A DNA stretch of 64,000 nt from Agrococcus lahaulensis DSM 17612 (GCF_000425105.1 NZ_KE384303.1:282996-346995); one strand, 5' to 3'; positions 26,263-36,804 are shown, counted from the first letter of the stretch. Notes: generated by a model not told the origin, from the sequence alone. Made by a program: numbers and translations.

Positions 26263-26972
26263 TGGTGCCGCTCCTGCGCCTGCGCGGCGTGACCCGCCAG
26301 TTCGCGACGATCGACGGCCCGGCCCTGCAGATCCTGCGCGGCATCGACCTCGACGTCGCGCCGGGGGACCGCGTCTCGATCGTCGGCCGCTCGGGCTCGG
26401 GGAAGTCGACGCTGCTCAACATCCTCGGACTCGTCGACCAGCCGACGACCGGGGCCGTCGAGCTCGACGGCGAGCCGGTCGCGCTCATGGGCGCCCGCGC
26501 TCGCGATCGGCTGCGGGGCGCGAGCGTCGGCTTCGTCTTCCAGCAGTTCAACCTCATCGAGGGGCTCACGGCGGCCGAGAACGTCGCCGTGCCGCTCCAC
26601 TACGGCGCGGGCCGCCGCTACTGGCAGCGCGCCCACCTCGCGCGCGAGATGCTGCACCGCGTGGGGCTCGGGCACCGGCTCGACACGAGGGCGACGAACC
26701 TCTCGGGCGGCGAGCAGCAGCGCGTCGCGATCGCCAGGGCGCTCGTGCGCCGGCCGCGGCTCATCCTCGCCGACGAGCCGACGGGCGCGCTCGACATCGA
26801 GACGGGCTCGCGCACGATGGACCTGCTCGACGAGGTCGCGACCGAGGCCGGCGCCGCGCTCGTCACCATCACGCACGACCTCGCCGTCGCGGCCCGCGCG
26901 CGGCGCGTGCTGCGGCTCGCCGACGGGCGGCTCCGCGCGCTCGAGCCGAGCGCGGCGGGAGCGCTCTCGTGA
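26262..26972 (+). CDS. ABC transporter ATP-binding protein (MacB/LolD type)
   Basis: A 236-residue ATPase. Walker A is GRSGSGKST, Q-loop VFQQFNLIEGLTA, signature LSGGEQQRVAIARAL, Walker B LILADEPTGALD and H-loop VTITHDLA. The MacB/LolD class is recognised from LLNILGLVDQPTTG and the GALD Walker B end. Its ATG overlaps the adaptor stop by one base (TGATG), and its end overlaps the permease start (GTGA). Confidence 0.93.
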   Translation: MVPLLRLRGVTRQFATIDGPALQILRGIDLDVAPGDRVSIVGRSGSGKSTLLNILGLVDQPTTGAVELDGEPVALMGARARDRLRGASVGFVFQQFNLIEGLTAAENVAVPLHYGAGRRYWQRAHLAREMLHRVGLGHRLDTRATNLSGGEQQRVAIARALVRRPRLILADEPTGALDIETGSRTMDLLDEVATEAGAALVTITHDLAVAARARRVLRLADGRLRALEPSAAGALS

Positions 26973-28174
26973 CCGACGTCGTCGCCGCGATCCAGGACGC
27001 GTGGACCGAGCTGCGCATCCACCGCGGCCGCGTGCTCATGAGCCTCATTGGCGTGACGGTCGCGATCGCCGCGCTCACCGCATCCGTCGCCGTCGGCGAC
27101 CTCGCCCGATCGACGCTCGTCTCGTCGATGGAGGCCAACGGCGGCCGGGCCGCGACCATCAGCCTGTGGGTCGAGACGTCGTCGGCCGACGGCACGCCGG
27201 GCGACCCCGTCGCCGCGCTCGACGCGATCGAGACGGCCGTCGACCGCTACCGCATCGACTACGCGAGCGCGCGCATGAGCACGGGCCTCGCGCTCGGCGG
27301 CGCGGGCGCATCGGTGCAGATCGAGGCGGTCGACCCCGACTTCGCCGTCATGCGGCACCTCCGCGTCGCCGATGGGCGCTTCCTCAACGAGAGCGACCGC
27401 GCGCGGCTCGCGCCCGCAGTCGTCGTGAACCGCGGCACGCTCGAGCTGCTCGGCGGCGGCGGGCTCGACGCGCACCGCACGATCGAGCTCGGCGGCACGA
27501 CGGCCGTCGTCGTCGGCCTCGTCGACCGCGGCCTCGGCGACGAGTGGCCGCAGGCGTGGATGCTGCCGCGCGACGTGCTGCGCATCGCCGGGGACGATCC
27601 GTCCGCGATGCACTCCTCCCTCTCCCTCGAGGCGTGGGTCCCCGCGGAGGCGGCTGACGAGGGGCTGCGGATGCTGCGCCAGGACCTGCGCGGCGCGCTC
27701 CCGGGCGCGATGGTCGACGGTAACCGCAGCGACTGGCAGGCGTTCGAGGGCTACGATCCGCTGCTGCCGCTGCAGCTCACGCTCGTCGGCACCGCCGTCG
27801 TCATCCTGCTGCTCGGCGCGCTCGGGCTCGTGACCGTCGCCGTCGTCTCGATCCGGCAGCGCGTGCGCGAGCTGGGCATCCGCCGCGCCTTCGGAGCGTC
27901 ACGCTCCCGCATCTTCGTCGCCGTCATGCTCGAGTCGGTCGTCGGCACGGTCGTCGCCGGCACGATCGGCATCGCGCTGTGCATCTTCGCCTACCGGCTG
28001 CCGATCGTGCAGGACGCGCTCACCCAGGGCATCGGCGGCATGGTGCTGCCCGGCTTCCCGATGTCGGCCGCCGTGACCGGGCTCATCGTCGCGGCTGCCG
28101 TCGGCGCGCTCGCCGGCAGCGTGCCCGCGACGATCGCCGTCCGCTCGAAGGTGATCGAGGCCATCCGCTTCTGA
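26969..28174 (+). CDS. ABC transporter permease (FtsX/MacB-type)
   Basis: A 401-residue permease with one N-terminal membrane segment (about 23-45), a large extracytoplasmic domain (about 50-265), and three C-terminal segments. The FtsX-domain signature [16 protein letters not shown] sits between the second and third segments. With the adaptor and ATPase it forms a complete MacAB-like exporter of the mechanotransmission type. Substrate unknown. Confidence 0.88.
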   Translation: MTDVVAAIQDAWTELRIHRGRVLMSLIGVTVAIAALTASVAVGDLARSTLVSSMEANGGRAATISLWVETSSADGTPGDPVAALDAIETAVDRYRIDYASARMSTGLALGGAGASVQIEAVDPDFAVMRHLRVADGRFLNESDRARLAPAVVVNRGTLELLGGGGLDAHRTIELGGTTAVVVGLVDRGLGDEWPQAWMLPRDVLRIAGDDPSAMHSSLSLEAWVPAEAADEGLRMLRQDLRGALPGAMVDGNRSDWQAFEGYDPLLPLQLTLVGTAVVILLLGALGLVTVAVVSIRQRVRELGIRRAFGASRSRIFVAVMLESVVGTVVAGTIGIALCIFAYRLPIVQDALTQGIGGMVLPGFPMSAAVTGLIVAAAVGALAGSVPATIAVRSKVIEAIRF

Positions 28175-28210
28175 GCGGAGCGCCTCCGGCCGCTCGTGGG
28201 CGCCGGCATC

Positions 28211-28216
28211 TAGGGT
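28211..28216 (+). promoter_or_regulatory. -10 element, ftsK (leaderless)
   Basis: TAGGGT ends 7 nt before the ATG at 28224. Confidence 0.55.
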
Positions 28217-28223
28217 GTCGGCC

Positions 28224-31046
28224 ATGGCCACGAGCACCAAGTCGACCAAGCCGTCCCCGCGCGGGCGCTCGACCGGCACGTCGACCTCCGCGACGACGAA
28301 GGTGCAGCGCGCGACCCGGCAGCCGAAGGCCCAGCCGGTGTTCGAGGACGACGGCCCCGGCCTCGCGCAGCGCGCGTGGATGGGCCTCGCGCACGCGACG
28401 GGCGGCGCGGCGCGCGTCTTCGGGCGCGAGTCGCTCGCGAAGGAGGAGCGCCGCGACGGCGTGCCCTTCCTGCTGACGATCCTCGCGGTGCTCGGCGCCG
28501 TCGTCGAGTGGATCCTGCCCGCGAACCAGGTCGCGCAGGCCATCTCCGCCTACACGTGGGGCGGGCTGTTCGGCCAGGTCGCGATCGCGCTCCCGGTCGT
28601 CTTCGTGCTCCTCGCGCTGTGGATGTTCCGCCACCCGGCCTCGGTGAGCGACAACGGCCGCGTCGGCGTGGGCATCGCGCTGCTGCTGATCTTCGTCGCG
28701 GGCCTGTGCCACGTCGTGCTGGGCATGCCGGATGCGTCGCTCGGCATGCCCGCGCTCGCCGACGCGGGCGGGATCCTCGGCTGGGTCGCCGCCGCGCCGC
28801 TCGCCGCGCTCCTCACCCCGATCGGCGCGGGCATCGTGTGCGGCCTCGTCGCCGCGCTCGCGGTGCTCATCATCACCCGCACGCCGCCGACCCGCATCCC
28901 CGAGCGGCTCGCCGACCTCTACGGCTACCTCTTCGGCGTCGAGACCGGCACCCCTGAGGAGCGCGAGGAGGCCCGCCGCGCCCGCCGCGAGGCCAAGGAG
29001 CTCGCGAAGGCCGAGGCCGCCGAGGCGGCCGAGGAGGAGCCGATCGAGGGCGACACCGGATCGCTGCCGTTCTGGCGCCGCAACGCGACCGGCCGCGAGG
29101 TCGACCCCGCCTACGACACCCCCGTCATGATCGACCGAGAGCAGCCGACGACGCGCGTCGACGCCGCGGCGGTCGCCGTGCCCGCCACGACCCCCGAGCC
29201 GCTGCCGGAGGTCGCCGACGACGAGCACGAGGAGTACGCGACCGCGGTGCTCGAGTCGCTCGAGCAGGCCGAGGCGGCCATGCGGAAGCACACGGGCGAG
29301 GTCGCGGTCGACGCGCCGGCCGAGCCCGCCGCCGCGGCCCCCGCCGTCGCCCAGCGCCCCTACCGGCTGCCGTCCATCGCCTCGCTCGCGCAGGGAGACC
29401 CGCCCAAGGCGCGCTCGGCGGCGAACGACGAGATCGTCGCCGCGATCACCCAGGTGCTCGGCTCGTTCAACGTCGACGCGAAGGTCACCGGCTTCTCGCG
29501 CGGCCCGACCGTCACGCGCTACGAGATCGAGGTCGCACCGGGCGTCAAGGTCGAGCGCGTGACGGCGCTGTCGAAGAACATCTCCTACGCCGTCGCCTCG
29601 AACGAGGTGCGCATCCTCTCGCCCATCCCCGGCAAGTCCGCGATCGGCATCGAGATCCCGAACCCCGACCGCGAGACGGTCAAGCTCGGCGACGTGCTGC
29701 GCTCGCGCGCGGCGGCCGACTCGAAGCACCCGATGACGATCGGCATCGGCAAGGACGTCGAGGGCGGCTACGTCGTCGCGAACCTCGCGAAGATGCCCCA
29801 CCTGCTCGTGGCCGGCTCGACCGGCTCGGGCAAGTCGTCGTTCGTCAACTCGATGATCACGAGCCTGCTCATGCGGGCGACGCCCGCCGAGGTGCGCATG
29901 GTGCTCGTCGACCCGAAGCGCGTCGAGCTCACCGCCTACCAGGGGGTGCCGCACCTCATCACCCCCATCATCACGAACCCCAAGAAGGCCGCCGAGGCGC
30001 TGCAGTGGGTCGTGAAGGAGATGGACATGCGGTACGACGACCTCGCGTCGTTCGGCTACAAGCACATCGACGACTTCAACAAGGCCGTGCGCGCCGACGA
30101 GATCGTGCTGCCCGCCGGCAGCCAGCGCACGCTCAAGCCCTACCCGTACCTGCTCGTCGTCGTCGACGAGCTCGCCGACCTCATGATGGTCGCCCCGCGC
30201 GACGTCGAGGACTCGATCGTGCGCATCACCCAGCTCGCGCGCGCCGCGGGCATCCACCTCGTGCTCGCGACCCAGCGGCCGTCGGTCGACGTCGTCACGG
30301 GCCTCATCAAGGCCAACGTGCCGAGCCGCTTCGCGTTCGCCGTCTCGAGCGTCACCGACTCGCGCGTCATCCTCGACCAGCCGGGCGCCGACAAGCTCAT
30401 CGGCCAGGGCGACGGGCTCTTCCTGCCGATGGGAGCCAACAAGGCGATGCGCGTGCAGGGCGCGTGGGTCGACGAGGCCGAGATCCAGCGCGTCGTGCAG
30501 CACGTGACGGGCCAGGCCCGCCCCGAGTACCGCGACGACGTCGAGGAGACCGCGCAGAAGCGCGAGATCGACGCCGACATCGGCGACGACCTCGAAGACC
30601 TGTGCGCCGCGGCCGAGCTCGTCATCTCGACCCAGTTCGGCTCGACCTCGATGCTGCAGCGCAAGCTCCGCGTCGGCTTCGCGAAGGCCGGCCGGCTCAT
30701 GGACCTCATGGAGTCGCGCGAGATCGTCGGGCCCTCGGAGGGGTCGAAGGCGCGCGACGTGCTCGTGCCGCCGGAGGGGCTCGCGGCCGTGCTGGCGTCG
30801 CTCCGCGGCGAGGGACCGGCGCCCGCCGCCGGCTCGTCGCCCGCGGCCGCGGCGCCCGCGGCCGACGAGCGGCCCGCGCCGAGCGCGCCCGCCGAGCCCG
30901 ACGCATCCGACGACGACGAGGGCGCGTGGGTCGAGACCGACGACCGCTACAGCGACTCCTTCGACGAGGCGAACCGCGACGGGCTCGAGGTGGTCGAGGC
31001 TGAGGGCGGCGACGACGACGCGTGGTCGCTCACCGGGCGCGACTGA
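28224..31046 (+). CDS. ftsK: DNA translocase FtsK/SpoIIIE
   Basis: Septal motor that moves chromosome ends during division. 940 residues. A basic Ser/Thr/Lys-rich start is followed by four membrane segments (about 75-225), an Ala/Glu-rich linker, then the motor. Walker [10 protein letters not shown] is near residue 531, Walker [12 protein letters not shown], then [18 protein letters not shown]. The C-terminal gamma DNA-recognition domain includes [23 protein letters not shown] at 28224 is chosen over a GTG at 28215 because that GTG lies inside the -10 hexamer. Confidence 0.95.
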   Translation: MATSTKSTKPSPRGRSTGTSTSATTKVQRATRQPKAQPVFEDDGPGLAQRAWMGLAHATGGAARVFGRESLAKEERRDGVPFLLTILAVLGAVVEWILPANQVAQAISAYTWGGLFGQVAIALPVVFVLLALWMFRHPASVSDNGRVGVGIALLLIFVAGLCHVVLGMPDASLGMPALADAGGILGWVAAAPLAALLTPIGAGIVCGLVAALAVLIITRTPPTRIPERLADLYGYLFGVETGTPEEREEARRARREAKELAKAEAAEAAEEEPIEGDTGSLPFWRRNATGREVDPAYDTPVMIDREQPTTRVDAAAVAVPATTPEPLPEVADDEHEEYATAVLESLEQAEAAMRKHTGEVAVDAPAEPAAAAPAVAQRPYRLPSIASLAQGDPPKARSAANDEIVAAITQVLGSFNVDAKVTGFSRGPTVTRYEIEVAPGVKVERVTALSKNISYAVASNEVRILSPIPGKSAIGIEIPNPDRETVKLGDVLRSRAAADSKHPMTIGIGKDVEGGYVVANLAKMPHLLVAGSTGSGKSSFVNSMITSLLMRATPAEVRMVLVDPKRVELTAYQGVPHLITPIITNPKKAAEALQWVVKEMDMRYDDLASFGYKHIDDFNKAVRADEIVLPAGSQRTLKPYPYLLVVVDELADLMMVAPRDVEDSIVRITQLARAAGIHLVLATQRPSVDVVTGLIKANVPSRFAFAVSSVTDSRVILDQPGADKLIGQGDGLFLPMGANKAMRVQGAWVDEAEIQRVVQHVTGQARPEYRDDVEETAQKREIDADIGDDLEDLCAAAELVISTQFGSTSMLQRKLRVGFAKAGRLMDLMESREIVGPSEGSKARDVLVPPEGLAAVLASLRGEGPAPAAGSSPAAAAPAADERPAPSAPAEPDASDDDEGAWVETDDRYSDSFDEANRDGLEVVEAEGGDDDAWSLTGRD

Positions 31047-31077
31047 GCCGCCGAGGCGCACCTCCAGGCGCGCCGGG

Positions 31078-31083
31078 TAGCCT
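31078..31083 (+). promoter_or_regulatory. -10 element, pgsA (leaderless)
   Basis: TAGCCT ends 6 nt before the ATG at 31090. Confidence 0.6.
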
Positions 31084-31089
31084 CGCAGC

Positions 31090-31689
31090 ATGCCGATCCT
31101 GAGCCCGTGGCGCGGGCGCGTGTGGCGCAGGGGCGATGAGCCCGCGAGCGTCGCGAGCGTGCCGAACCTCATCTCGGTCGTGCGCATCCTGCTCACCCCG
31201 GTCTTCGTCGTCGTCGCGCTCTCGAACCCCGAGCCGGGCCTCGCCCGCACGCTCGCGGCGGTGCTCTTCACCGTGCTCATCGCGACCGACTTCGTCGACG
31301 GGCGCATCGCTCGGGGCCGCGGGCTCGTGACCGACTTCGGCAAGCTCATCGACCCGATCGCCGACAAGGCGATCACCTCGAGCGCCTTCGTCGTGCTCTC
31401 GGTGCTCGGCGAGCTGCCGTGGTGGATCACGATCGTCGTGCTCGTGCGCGAGTGGGGCATCACGCTCTACCGGCTCGTCGTCTCGAGCCGCACCGTGATC
31501 GCCGCCGACTGGGCCGGCAAGGCCAAGACCATGGCGCAGGCGATCGCGCTGCCGCTCGCGCTGCTGCCGCTGCAGGCGTGGGTCGGCGACTGGGGCGTGT
31601 GGGCGTGCGTCGTCACGATGACGATCGCGGTCGCCCTCACCATCTACTCGGGACTGGAGTTCGTGTGGCAGACGTGGAGGAGCCGGTGA
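31090..31689 (+). CDS. pgsA: CDP-diacylglycerol-glycerol-3-phosphate 3-phosphatidyltransferase
   Basis: Makes phosphatidylglycerol phosphate from CDP-diacylglycerol and glycerol-3-phosphate at the membrane. 199 residues with several membrane segments. The CDP-alcohol phosphotransferase signature is complete: D67-x2-D70-G71-x2-A74-R75-x8-G84-x3-D88-x3-D92. PgsA is favoured over cardiolipin or phosphatidylinositol synthases by the LTP/NLISVVRILLTPVF start and the ftsK-pgsA-cinA-clgR order. Its stop overlaps the cinA start by one base. Confidence 0.93.
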   Translation: MPILSPWRGRVWRRGDEPASVASVPNLISVVRILLTPVFVVVALSNPEPGLARTLAAVLFTVLIATDFVDGRIARGRGLVTDFGKLIDPIADKAITSSAFVVLSVLGELPWWITIVVLVREWGITLYRLVVSSRTVIAADWAGKAKTMAQAIALPLALLPLQAWVGDWGVWACVVTMTIAVALTIYSGLEFVWQTWRSR

Positions 31690-32225
31690 TGGATGCGATG
31701 GAGCTGTCGGGCAGGATCGTCGCGCGAGCCGCGGCGCGGGGGATCTCGATCGCGGTCGCGGAATCGCTCACGGGCGGCCTCGTCGCCGAGACGCTCGTGC
31801 GGACGCCCGGCGCGTCGGGCGTGCTGCGGCTCGGCGTCGTCGCGTACGCGACCGAGATGAAGGAGCAGGTGCTGCACGTGCCGACCGACCTGCTCGAGGA
31901 GCGCGGACCCGTCGACCCCGACGTCGCGATCTGGATGGCGCGCGGCGTGCGCCATCTCGCCGCGCTCGACCGGAGCGCCTGCACGATCGGCGTCGCGACG
32001 ACGGGCGTCGCGGGTCCCGGCGCGCAGGACGACCACGCGCCGGGGGAGTTCCACATCGGGATCGAGCTCGAGACGGTCGACGGGCTCGTCTCGCACGCCT
32101 CCTCGCACTTCGAGCCGGGCGAGCGCGAGCAGGTGCGGGAGGCGGCGCTGCTCGCGGCGCTGCGCGAGCTCGACGCCGCGCTCGAGCGCACCGACCTCGT
32201 GATGCACAGCGAATCCAAGGGATGA
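31689..32225 (+). CDS. cinA: CinA-type nicotinamide-nucleotide amidohydrolase
   Basis: C-terminal CinA domain as a stand-alone protein, 178 residues; the family deamidates nicotinamide mononucleotide and is often linked to recA. Conserved segments are VAESLTGGLVAETL (about 20-33), GVVAYATEMKEQVL, and TGVAGPG. ATG at 31689 overlaps the pgsA stop (TGATG); a GTG three bases upstream is an alternative. The N-terminal ADP-ribose pyrophosphatase-like domain of full CinA is absent, as in many actinobacteria. Confidence 0.9.
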   Translation: MDAMELSGRIVARAAARGISIAVAESLTGGLVAETLVRTPGASGVLRLGVVAYATEMKEQVLHVPTDLLEERGPVDPDVAIWMARGVRHLAALDRSACTIGVATTGVAGPGAQDDHAPGEFHIGIELETVDGLVSHASSHFEPGEREQVREAALLAALRELDAALERTDLVMHSESKG

Positions 32226-32308
32226 GGAGTGCTGGCTCGGAATGCGCGGTGGGAGCCTTGCGTTGTCACAGGTCGTAGGCATCGAGCGGGTCGCAGGCAG
32301 GCTGCGGC

Positions 32309-32314
32309 TAGCAT
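32309..32314 (+). promoter_or_regulatory. -10 element, clgR-like gene
   Basis: TAGCAT about 28 nt before the chosen ATG, leaving room for the AGGGGGAGA ribosome-binding site at 32331-32339. Confidence 0.45.
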
Positions 32315-32341
32315 GATGCATCCACGGTGAAGGGGGAGACC

Positions 32342-32671
32342 ATGGTGCTGGTTCGACAGGAGATCGGCGACGTGCTGCGCGACGTGCGCCTGCGCCAGGG
32401 CCGCACCCTGCGCCAGGTCGCCTCCCGCGCCTCCGTCGCCCTCGGATACCTCAGCGAGGTCGAGCGCGGCCAGAAGGAGGCCTCGAGCGAGATCCTCGCG
32501 TCGGTCGCCGAAGCGCTCGACGTGCCGCTCTCGAGCGTGCTGCACGAGGTGGGCGACCGCCTCGCGGTGCTCGAGGGCCTCGGCTACCACGAGCTCGACC
32601 GCATCGGCGCGAGCGTGCCCGACACGCTGCCCGACGACCTCGTCGCGGAGTTCGACTCCGCGGTGCGCTGA
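32342..32671 (+). CDS. clgR: XRE-family HTH regulator, ClgR-like
   Basis: A 109-residue DNA-binding protein with one helix-turn-helix: LRDVRLRQGRTLRQVASRAS then LGYLSEVERGQKEAS. ClgR in Streptomyces and Corynebacterium activates clp protease and other stress genes. Placement between cinA and DUF3046-recA is the conserved ClgR position. ATG at 32342 has AGGGGGAGA upstream; an in-frame GTG at 32327 would include the ribosome-binding site in the gene. The symbol rests on position and HTH similarity. Confidence 0.85.
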   Translation: MVLVRQEIGDVLRDVRLRQGRTLRQVASRASVALGYLSEVERGQKEASSEILASVAEALDVPLSSVLHEVGDRLAVLEGLGYHELDRIGASVPDTLPDDLVAEFDSAVR

Positions 32672-32681
32672 GAGCCTGCGG

Positions 32682-32903
32682 ATGCGGGCGAGCGAGCTGC
32701 AGCTCGCGCTCGAGGAGGAGTTCGGCTCGCTCGGAGCCGTGCTGATGGAGGACACGACGCTCTCGAGCCTCGGCGGGCGCACCGGCGCGGTCGCGCTCGC
32801 CGAGGGCGTGCCGCCGCGGCAAGTGTGGCAGGCGATCTGCGACGCGAAGGACGTGCCGGTCTCCCGCCGCCACGGCCGCGGGGTGCGCGAAGCGCGTCGC
32901 TGA
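32682..32903 (+). CDS. DUF3046 family protein
   Basis: A 73-residue conserved actinobacterial protein of unknown function. Recognised from MRASELQLALEEEFGSLGA, DTTLSSLGGRTGAVALAEG and VWQAICDAKDVPVSRRHG. It sits 10 bp after clgR and about 160 bp before recA, its usual position. No enzyme motif. Probably co-transcribed with clgR. Confidence 0.88.
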   Translation: MRASELQLALEEEFGSLGAVLMEDTTLSSLGGRTGAVALAEGVPPRQVWQAICDAKDVPVSRRHGRGVREARR

Positions 32904-32929
32904 CGCGTCGCGACACGCCGCCGGATCGT

Positions 32930-32945
32930 TCGAAGATCCGTTCGA
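32930..32945 (+). promoter_or_regulatory. LexA-binding SOS box before recA
   Basis: TCGAAGATCCGTTCGA matches the actinobacterial SOS consensus TCGAAC-N4-GTTCGA with one mismatch. It ends 8 bp before the recA -10 hexamer, so LexA binding would block RNA polymerase. Confidence 0.8.
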
Positions 32946-32953
32946 TCCGCCCG

Positions 32954-32959
32954 TAGGCT
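32954..32959 (+). promoter_or_regulatory. -10 element, recA
   Basis: TAGGCT just downstream of the SOS box, about 100 bp before the recA ATG. Confidence 0.55.
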
Positions 32960-33061
32960 GGTCGTGCTCGACGGGACTGTCCACAGGCCGGGCCCGGGGC
33001 CGCACGCATGTCAGCGGCCCGACGTAGCGTGAGCGCCATCACCGACACGGAAGGCAAGCAC

Positions 33062-34120
33062 ATGCCCACACCCGCAGACCGCGACAAGTCGCTCGAGGCG
33101 GCGCTCGCGCAGATCGACCGGCAGTTCGGCAAGGGATCCGTCATGCGCCTCGGCAGCGAGGAGCGCGCGCCCGTCGAGGTCATCCCGACCGGCTCGATCG
33201 CGCTCGACGCCGCGCTCGGCATCGGCGGGCTGCCCCGCGGCCGCATCATCGAGATCTACGGCCCCGAGTCGTCGGGCAAGACGACGCTCACGCTCCACGC
33301 GATCGCCAACGCCCAGCGCAACGGCGGCATCGCGGCGTTCATCGACGCCGAGCACGCGCTCGACCCCGAGTACGCCAAGAAGCTCGGCGTCGACATCGAC
33401 TCGCTGCTCGTCTCGCAGCCCGACACCGGTGAGCAGGCGCTCGAGATCGCCGACATGCTCATCCGCTCCGGCTCGATCGACATCATCGTCATCGACTCCG
33501 TCGCGGCCCTCGTGCCGCGCGCCGAGATCGAGGGCGAGATGGGCGACAGCCACGTCGGCCTCCAGGCCCGCCTCATGTCCCAGGCGCTCCGCAAGCTCAC
33601 GGGCGGTCTCAACCAGACCGGCACGACGATGATCTTCATCAACCAGCTGCGCGAGAAGATCGGCGTCTTCTTCGGCAGCCCCGAGACGACCGCGGGCGGC
33701 AAGGCGCTCAAGTTCTACGCCTCCGTGCGCCTCGACATCCGCCGCATCGAGACGCTCAAGGACGGCGCCGACGCGGTCGGCAACCGCACGCGCGTCAAGG
33801 TCGTGAAGAACAAGATGGCGCCGCCCTTCAAGCAGGCCGAGTTCGACATCCTCTACGGCGTCGGCATCTCCCGCGAGGGCAGCCTCATCGACTTCGGCGT
33901 CGAGCACGGCATCGTGCGGAAGTCCGGCGCCTGGTACACCTACGACGGCGACCAGCTCGGCCAGGGCAAGGAGAAGGCACGCCAGTTCCTTCTCGACAAC
34001 CCCGACATCGCCGGCGCGATCGAGCGGCAGATCCTCGGCAAGCTCGGCATCGGCGCCGCCGCGCCCGAAGCGGGCGTCGAGTCGCTCGACGCCCGCCGGC
34101 AGGAGCGCCAGGGCGCGTGA
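33062..34120 (+). CDS. recA: Recombinase RecA
   Basis: ATP-dependent strand exchange and co-protease for LexA self-cleavage. 352 residues. Walker [10 protein letters not shown], then [19 protein letters not shown], Walker B region [23 protein letters not shown]-binding loop L2 [17 protein letters not shown], and a C-terminal domain beginning [13 protein letters not shown]. No intein. ATG at 33062 has GGAAGG 6 nt upstream; an earlier in-frame ATG at 33008 adds 18 residues outside the family alignment. Preceded by an SOS box and overlapping recX by 4 bp. Confidence 0.98.
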   Translation: MPTPADRDKSLEAALAQIDRQFGKGSVMRLGSEERAPVEVIPTGSIALDAALGIGGLPRGRIIEIYGPESSGKTTLTLHAIANAQRNGGIAAFIDAEHALDPEYAKKLGVDIDSLLVSQPDTGEQALEIADMLIRSGSIDIIVIDSVAALVPRAEIEGEMGDSHVGLQARLMSQALRKLTGGLNQTGTTMIFINQLREKIGVFFGSPETTAGGKALKFYASVRLDIRRIETLKDGADAVGNRTRVKVVKNKMAPPFKQAEFDILYGVGISREGSLIDFGVEHGIVRKSGAWYTYDGDQLGQGKEKARQFLLDNPDIAGAIERQILGKLGIGAAAPEAGVESLDARRQERQGA

Positions 34121-34770
34121 GCGAGCCCGACCGGCTCGCCGGGGTCACCGAGCTCTCGAGCTGGATCGCCGGACGCGACGAGCGCACCGGCGACCAGCCC
34201 GAGGCGCCCGAGCCCGGCGCGCCGCGGAGCGGCACGCGCGGGCGCTCCGGCGTCGGCTCGCGCGGCCGAGGCGCCGAGCGGGATGACGAGGGGGCGCCGC
34301 TCGAGCCGATCGACGAGGAGGCGGCGCGCTCGATCGCGCTGCGAGCGCTCGGCCGGCGCGGAGCGAGTCGATTCGAGCTCGATCGCGCCCTCGCGAAGCG
34401 CGATGTCGGGCCCGACGTGCGCGCCGCGGTGCTCGACCGGCTCGTCGAGGAGCGCTACCTCGACGACGAGCAGCTCGCGCGCGACGAGGCCGAGCGGCTC
34501 CGCGAGCGCAAGCAGCTCGGCGAGCGCGGCATCGCCGCGGCGCTGCGCCAGCGCGGTCTCGACCCGGCCGTGCTCGACGAGCCGGACCGCGACGACGAGC
34601 TCCAGCGCGCGATCGATGCCGCCGCCGACCGGCGCCGCCGCATGGGCGCGCTCGACGACGAGACCGCAGAGCGGCGGCTCGCCGGCTGGCTCCAGCGGCG
34701 CGGGTTCAGCGGCGGCGCGGTCCGCATCGCCATCGAGCGCTCCCGCCCGCGCGGGCCGCGGTTCCGCTGA
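34117..34770 (+). CDS. recX: Regulatory protein RecX
   Basis: Binds RecA filaments and limits their activity. 217 residues. An N-terminal extension of about 65 residues (Gly/Arg/Glu-rich, likely disordered) is followed by the RecX three-helix repeats: [58 protein letters not shown] start overlaps the recA stop (GTGA), so its level is tied to RecA. Confidence 0.93.
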   Translation: MSEPDRLAGVTELSSWIAGRDERTGDQPEAPEPGAPRSGTRGRSGVGSRGRGAERDDEGAPLEPIDEEAARSIALRALGRRGASRFELDRALAKRDVGPDVRAAVLDRLVEERYLDDEQLARDEAERLRERKQLGERGIAAALRQRGLDPAVLDEPDRDDELQRAIDAAADRRRRMGALDDETAERRLAGWLQRRGFSGGAVRIAIERSRPRGPRFR

Positions 34771-34826
34771 CGCTCGGCCGGGCCGCTCCCGGGCCCGGCC
34801 ACAGGATGCGGCTCATGGCTGAGCGA

Positions 34827-34832
34827 TAGGTT
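34827..34832 (+). promoter_or_regulatory. -10 element, lipoprotein gene (leaderless)
   Basis: TAGGTT ends 6 nt before the ATG at 34839. Confidence 0.6.
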
Positions 34833-34838
34833 GAGGGC

Positions 34839-35282
34839 ATGAAGACCACCAAGCTCATCGCCGTCCCCGCGCTCGCCGCTGCTTCCCTCCTCGCCCTCAC
34901 CGGTTGCATCCAGATGCCGCCCGCCGCGCCTGGCAACGACACGGGCACCGACAGCGGGAACGGCTCGGGCAGCTCCGCAGCCGATGGCCTCGAGGGCACC
35001 TCCTGGACCGGTGGCATCGACGGCGTCGTCGCGCCCTTCGGCTTCACGCTCAACGCCGACGGCACCGTCGACATCACGCAGTGGGGCGACACCGATCAGC
35101 AGTACGACTCCCCGCAGGACGTCTGGGAGGGCGACTCCTCCGACCTCACCGTCACCATCACTGGGCTCGAGGAGGGCGCGTTCGACCTGACGGTCACCGG
35201 CAGCGCCACGGATGGCCAGATGGACCTCTCGGGCGAGGGCACGAACGGCGAGAGCTACACCCTCACCGCCACGCAGGACTGA
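34839..35282 (+). CDS. Small secreted lipoprotein, unknown function
   Basis: A 147-residue predicted lipoprotein: signal peptide with lysines at 2-5, hydrophobic core, lipobox LTGC with C23, then a Gly/Ser/Thr/Asp linker and a beta-rich acidic domain beginning [12 protein letters not shown]. The domain looks like a small ligand-binding barrel of repeated strands; I do not recognise a family. Stand-alone between recX and miaB with its own leaderless promoter. Confidence 0.8.
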   Translation: MKTTKLIAVPALAAASLLALTGCIQMPPAAPGNDTGTDSGNGSGSSAADGLEGTSWTGGIDGVVAPFGFTLNADGTVDITQWGDTDQQYDSPQDVWEGDSSDLTVTITGLEEGAFDLTVTGSATDGQMDLSGEGTNGESYTLTATQD

Positions 35283-35306
35283 CGCGTCGGGGCGGCCGCC
35301 GCTCGG

Positions 35307-35312
35307 TACGCT
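35307..35312 (+). promoter_or_regulatory. -10 element, miaB (leaderless)
   Basis: TACGCT ends 7 nt before the ATG at 35320. Confidence 0.6.
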
Positions 35313-35319
35313 GGAGGGC

Positions 35320-36804
35320 ATGTCCACGACCTCCGCGCTGCGCACCTACGAGGTGAAGACCTTCGGGTGCCAGATGAACGTGCACGACTCCGAGCGCCTC
35401 CGCGGCTCGCTCGAGGAGGCCGGGTACGCCGAGGCCGTCGACGGCCGCCCCGACGTCATCGTCATCAACACGTGCGCGGTGCGCGAGAACGCCGACCAGA
35501 AGCTCTACGGCCACCTCGGGCACCTCGCGAAGACGAAGCGCGAGCGCCCCGGGTTCCAGATCGCCGTGGGCGGCTGCCTCGCGCAGAAGGACCGCGCCAC
35601 GATCGTCGATCGCGCACCGTGGGTCGACGTCGTCTTCGGCACCCACAACATCGGCTCGCTCCCGACCCTGCTCGAGCGGAGCCGGCACAACGGCGAGGCC
35701 GAGGTCGAGATCCTCGAGGCGCTCGAGGTCTTCCCCTCGACCCTCCCGACCAAGCGCGAGTCCACCTACGCGGGGTGGGTCTCGATCTCGGTCGGCTGCA
35801 ACAACACGTGCACGTTCTGCATCGTGCCGTCGCTGCGCGGCAAGGAGCGCGACCGGCGCCCTGGCGAGATCCTCGCCGAGGTGCAGGCGCTCGTCGACGA
35901 CGGCGCGCTCGAGGTGACGCTGCTCGGCCAGAACGTCAACTCCTACGGCGTCGAGTTCGGCGACCGGCTCGCGTTCGGCAAGCTGCTGCGCGCCGCGGGC
36001 GAGATCGACGGCCTCGAGCGCATCCGCTTCACGAGCCCGCACCCCGCCGCCTTCACCGACGACGTCATCGACGCGATGGCCGAGACCGAGGCCGTCATGC
36101 CGCAGCTGCACATGCCGCTGCAGTCGGGCTCCGACCGCGTGCTGCGCGCCATGCGGCGCTCCTACCGCTCCGCGCGCTTCCTCGGCATCCTCGACCGCGT
36201 GCGCGAGCGCATCCCGCACGCCGCCATCACGACCGACATCATCGTCGGCTTCCCGGGCGAGACCGACGAGGACTTCGAGGAGACCATGCGCGTCGTCGAG
36301 GCCTCGCGCTTCGCCTCCGCCTTCACGTTCCAGTACTCCATCCGCCCCGGCACGCCCGCGGCGACGATGCCCGACCAGGTGCCGAAAGACGTCGTGCAGG
36401 AGCGCTTCGAGCGGCTCGTCACGCTGCAGGACCGCATCTCGTTCGAGGAGAACCGCGCGCAGGTCGGCCGCACGGTCGACGTGCTCGTCTCGGTCGGCGA
36501 GGGCAAGAAGGATGCGGAGACGCATCGCCTCTCGGGCCGCGCCGAGGACAACCGGCTCGTGCACTTCGCGCCCGGTGCCGGATCGCCGCGCCCTGGCGAC
36601 ATCGTCACCGCGCGCATCACGCACGCCGCGCCGTTCCACCTGCTCGCCGACGAGGGGCCGATCGCCGTGCGCCGCACGCGCGCCGGGGACGCGTGGGATC
36701 GCAGCCAGGCCGACTCGTGCGGCGTGCCGACGACCGTGGGCGCCGGCGCTGGGACGGGTCGCCCGGTCTCCCTCGGCCTGCCGACGCTGCGCATCGGCAC
36801 GTGA
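35320..36804 (+). CDS. miaB: tRNA-2-methylthio-N6-dimethylallyladenosine synthase
   Basis: Radical-SAM methylthiotransferase acting on i6A37 of tRNA. 494 residues. The N-terminal domain has cluster-binding cysteines in [12 protein letters not shown] and INTCAVREN and a third in VGGCLAQ. The radical-SAM motif is [13 protein letters not shown] (C-x3-C-x2-C). A TRAM RNA-binding domain follows from about residue 380. Its substrate is made by MiaA, encoded by the next gene, which overlaps by 4 bp. Confidence 0.96.
   Translation: MSTTSALRTYEVKTFGCQMNVHDSERLRGSLEEAGYAEAVDGRPDVIVINTCAVRENADQKLYGHLGHLAKTKRERPGFQIAVGGCLAQKDRATIVDRAPWVDVVFGTHNIGSLPTLLERSRHNGEAEVEILEALEVFPSTLPTKRESTYAGWVSISVGCNNTCTFCIVPSLRGKERDRRPGEILAEVQALVDDGALEVTLLGQNVNSYGVEFGDRLAFGKLLRAAGEIDGLERIRFTSPHPAAFTDDVIDAMAETEAVMPQLHMPLQSGSDRVLRAMRRSYRSARFLGILDRVRERIPHAAITTDIIVGFPGETDEDFEETMRVVEASRFASAFTFQYSIRPGTPAATMPDQVPKDVVQERFERLVTLQDRISFEENRAQVGRTVDVLVSVGEGKKDAETHRLSGRAEDNRLVHFAPGAGSPRPGDIVTARITHAAPFHLLADEGPIAVRRTRAGDAWDRSQADSCGVPTTVGAGAGTGRPVSLGLPTLRIGT

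Noticed and set aside
28215..28223. GTG at 28215 as the ftsK start.
   Set aside because: The GTG lies within the -10 hexamer TAGGGT, and ATG 28224 fits the leaderless spacing.
32226..32341. ClgR autoregulatory operator upstream of the clgR-like gene.
   Set aside because: I could not find a convincing match to a CGC-N5-GCG type site in this stretch.
33008..33061. Upstream ATG at 33008 as the recA start.
   Set aside because: The added 18 residues are outside the RecA family alignment, and the ATG at 33062 has a good ribosome-binding site.
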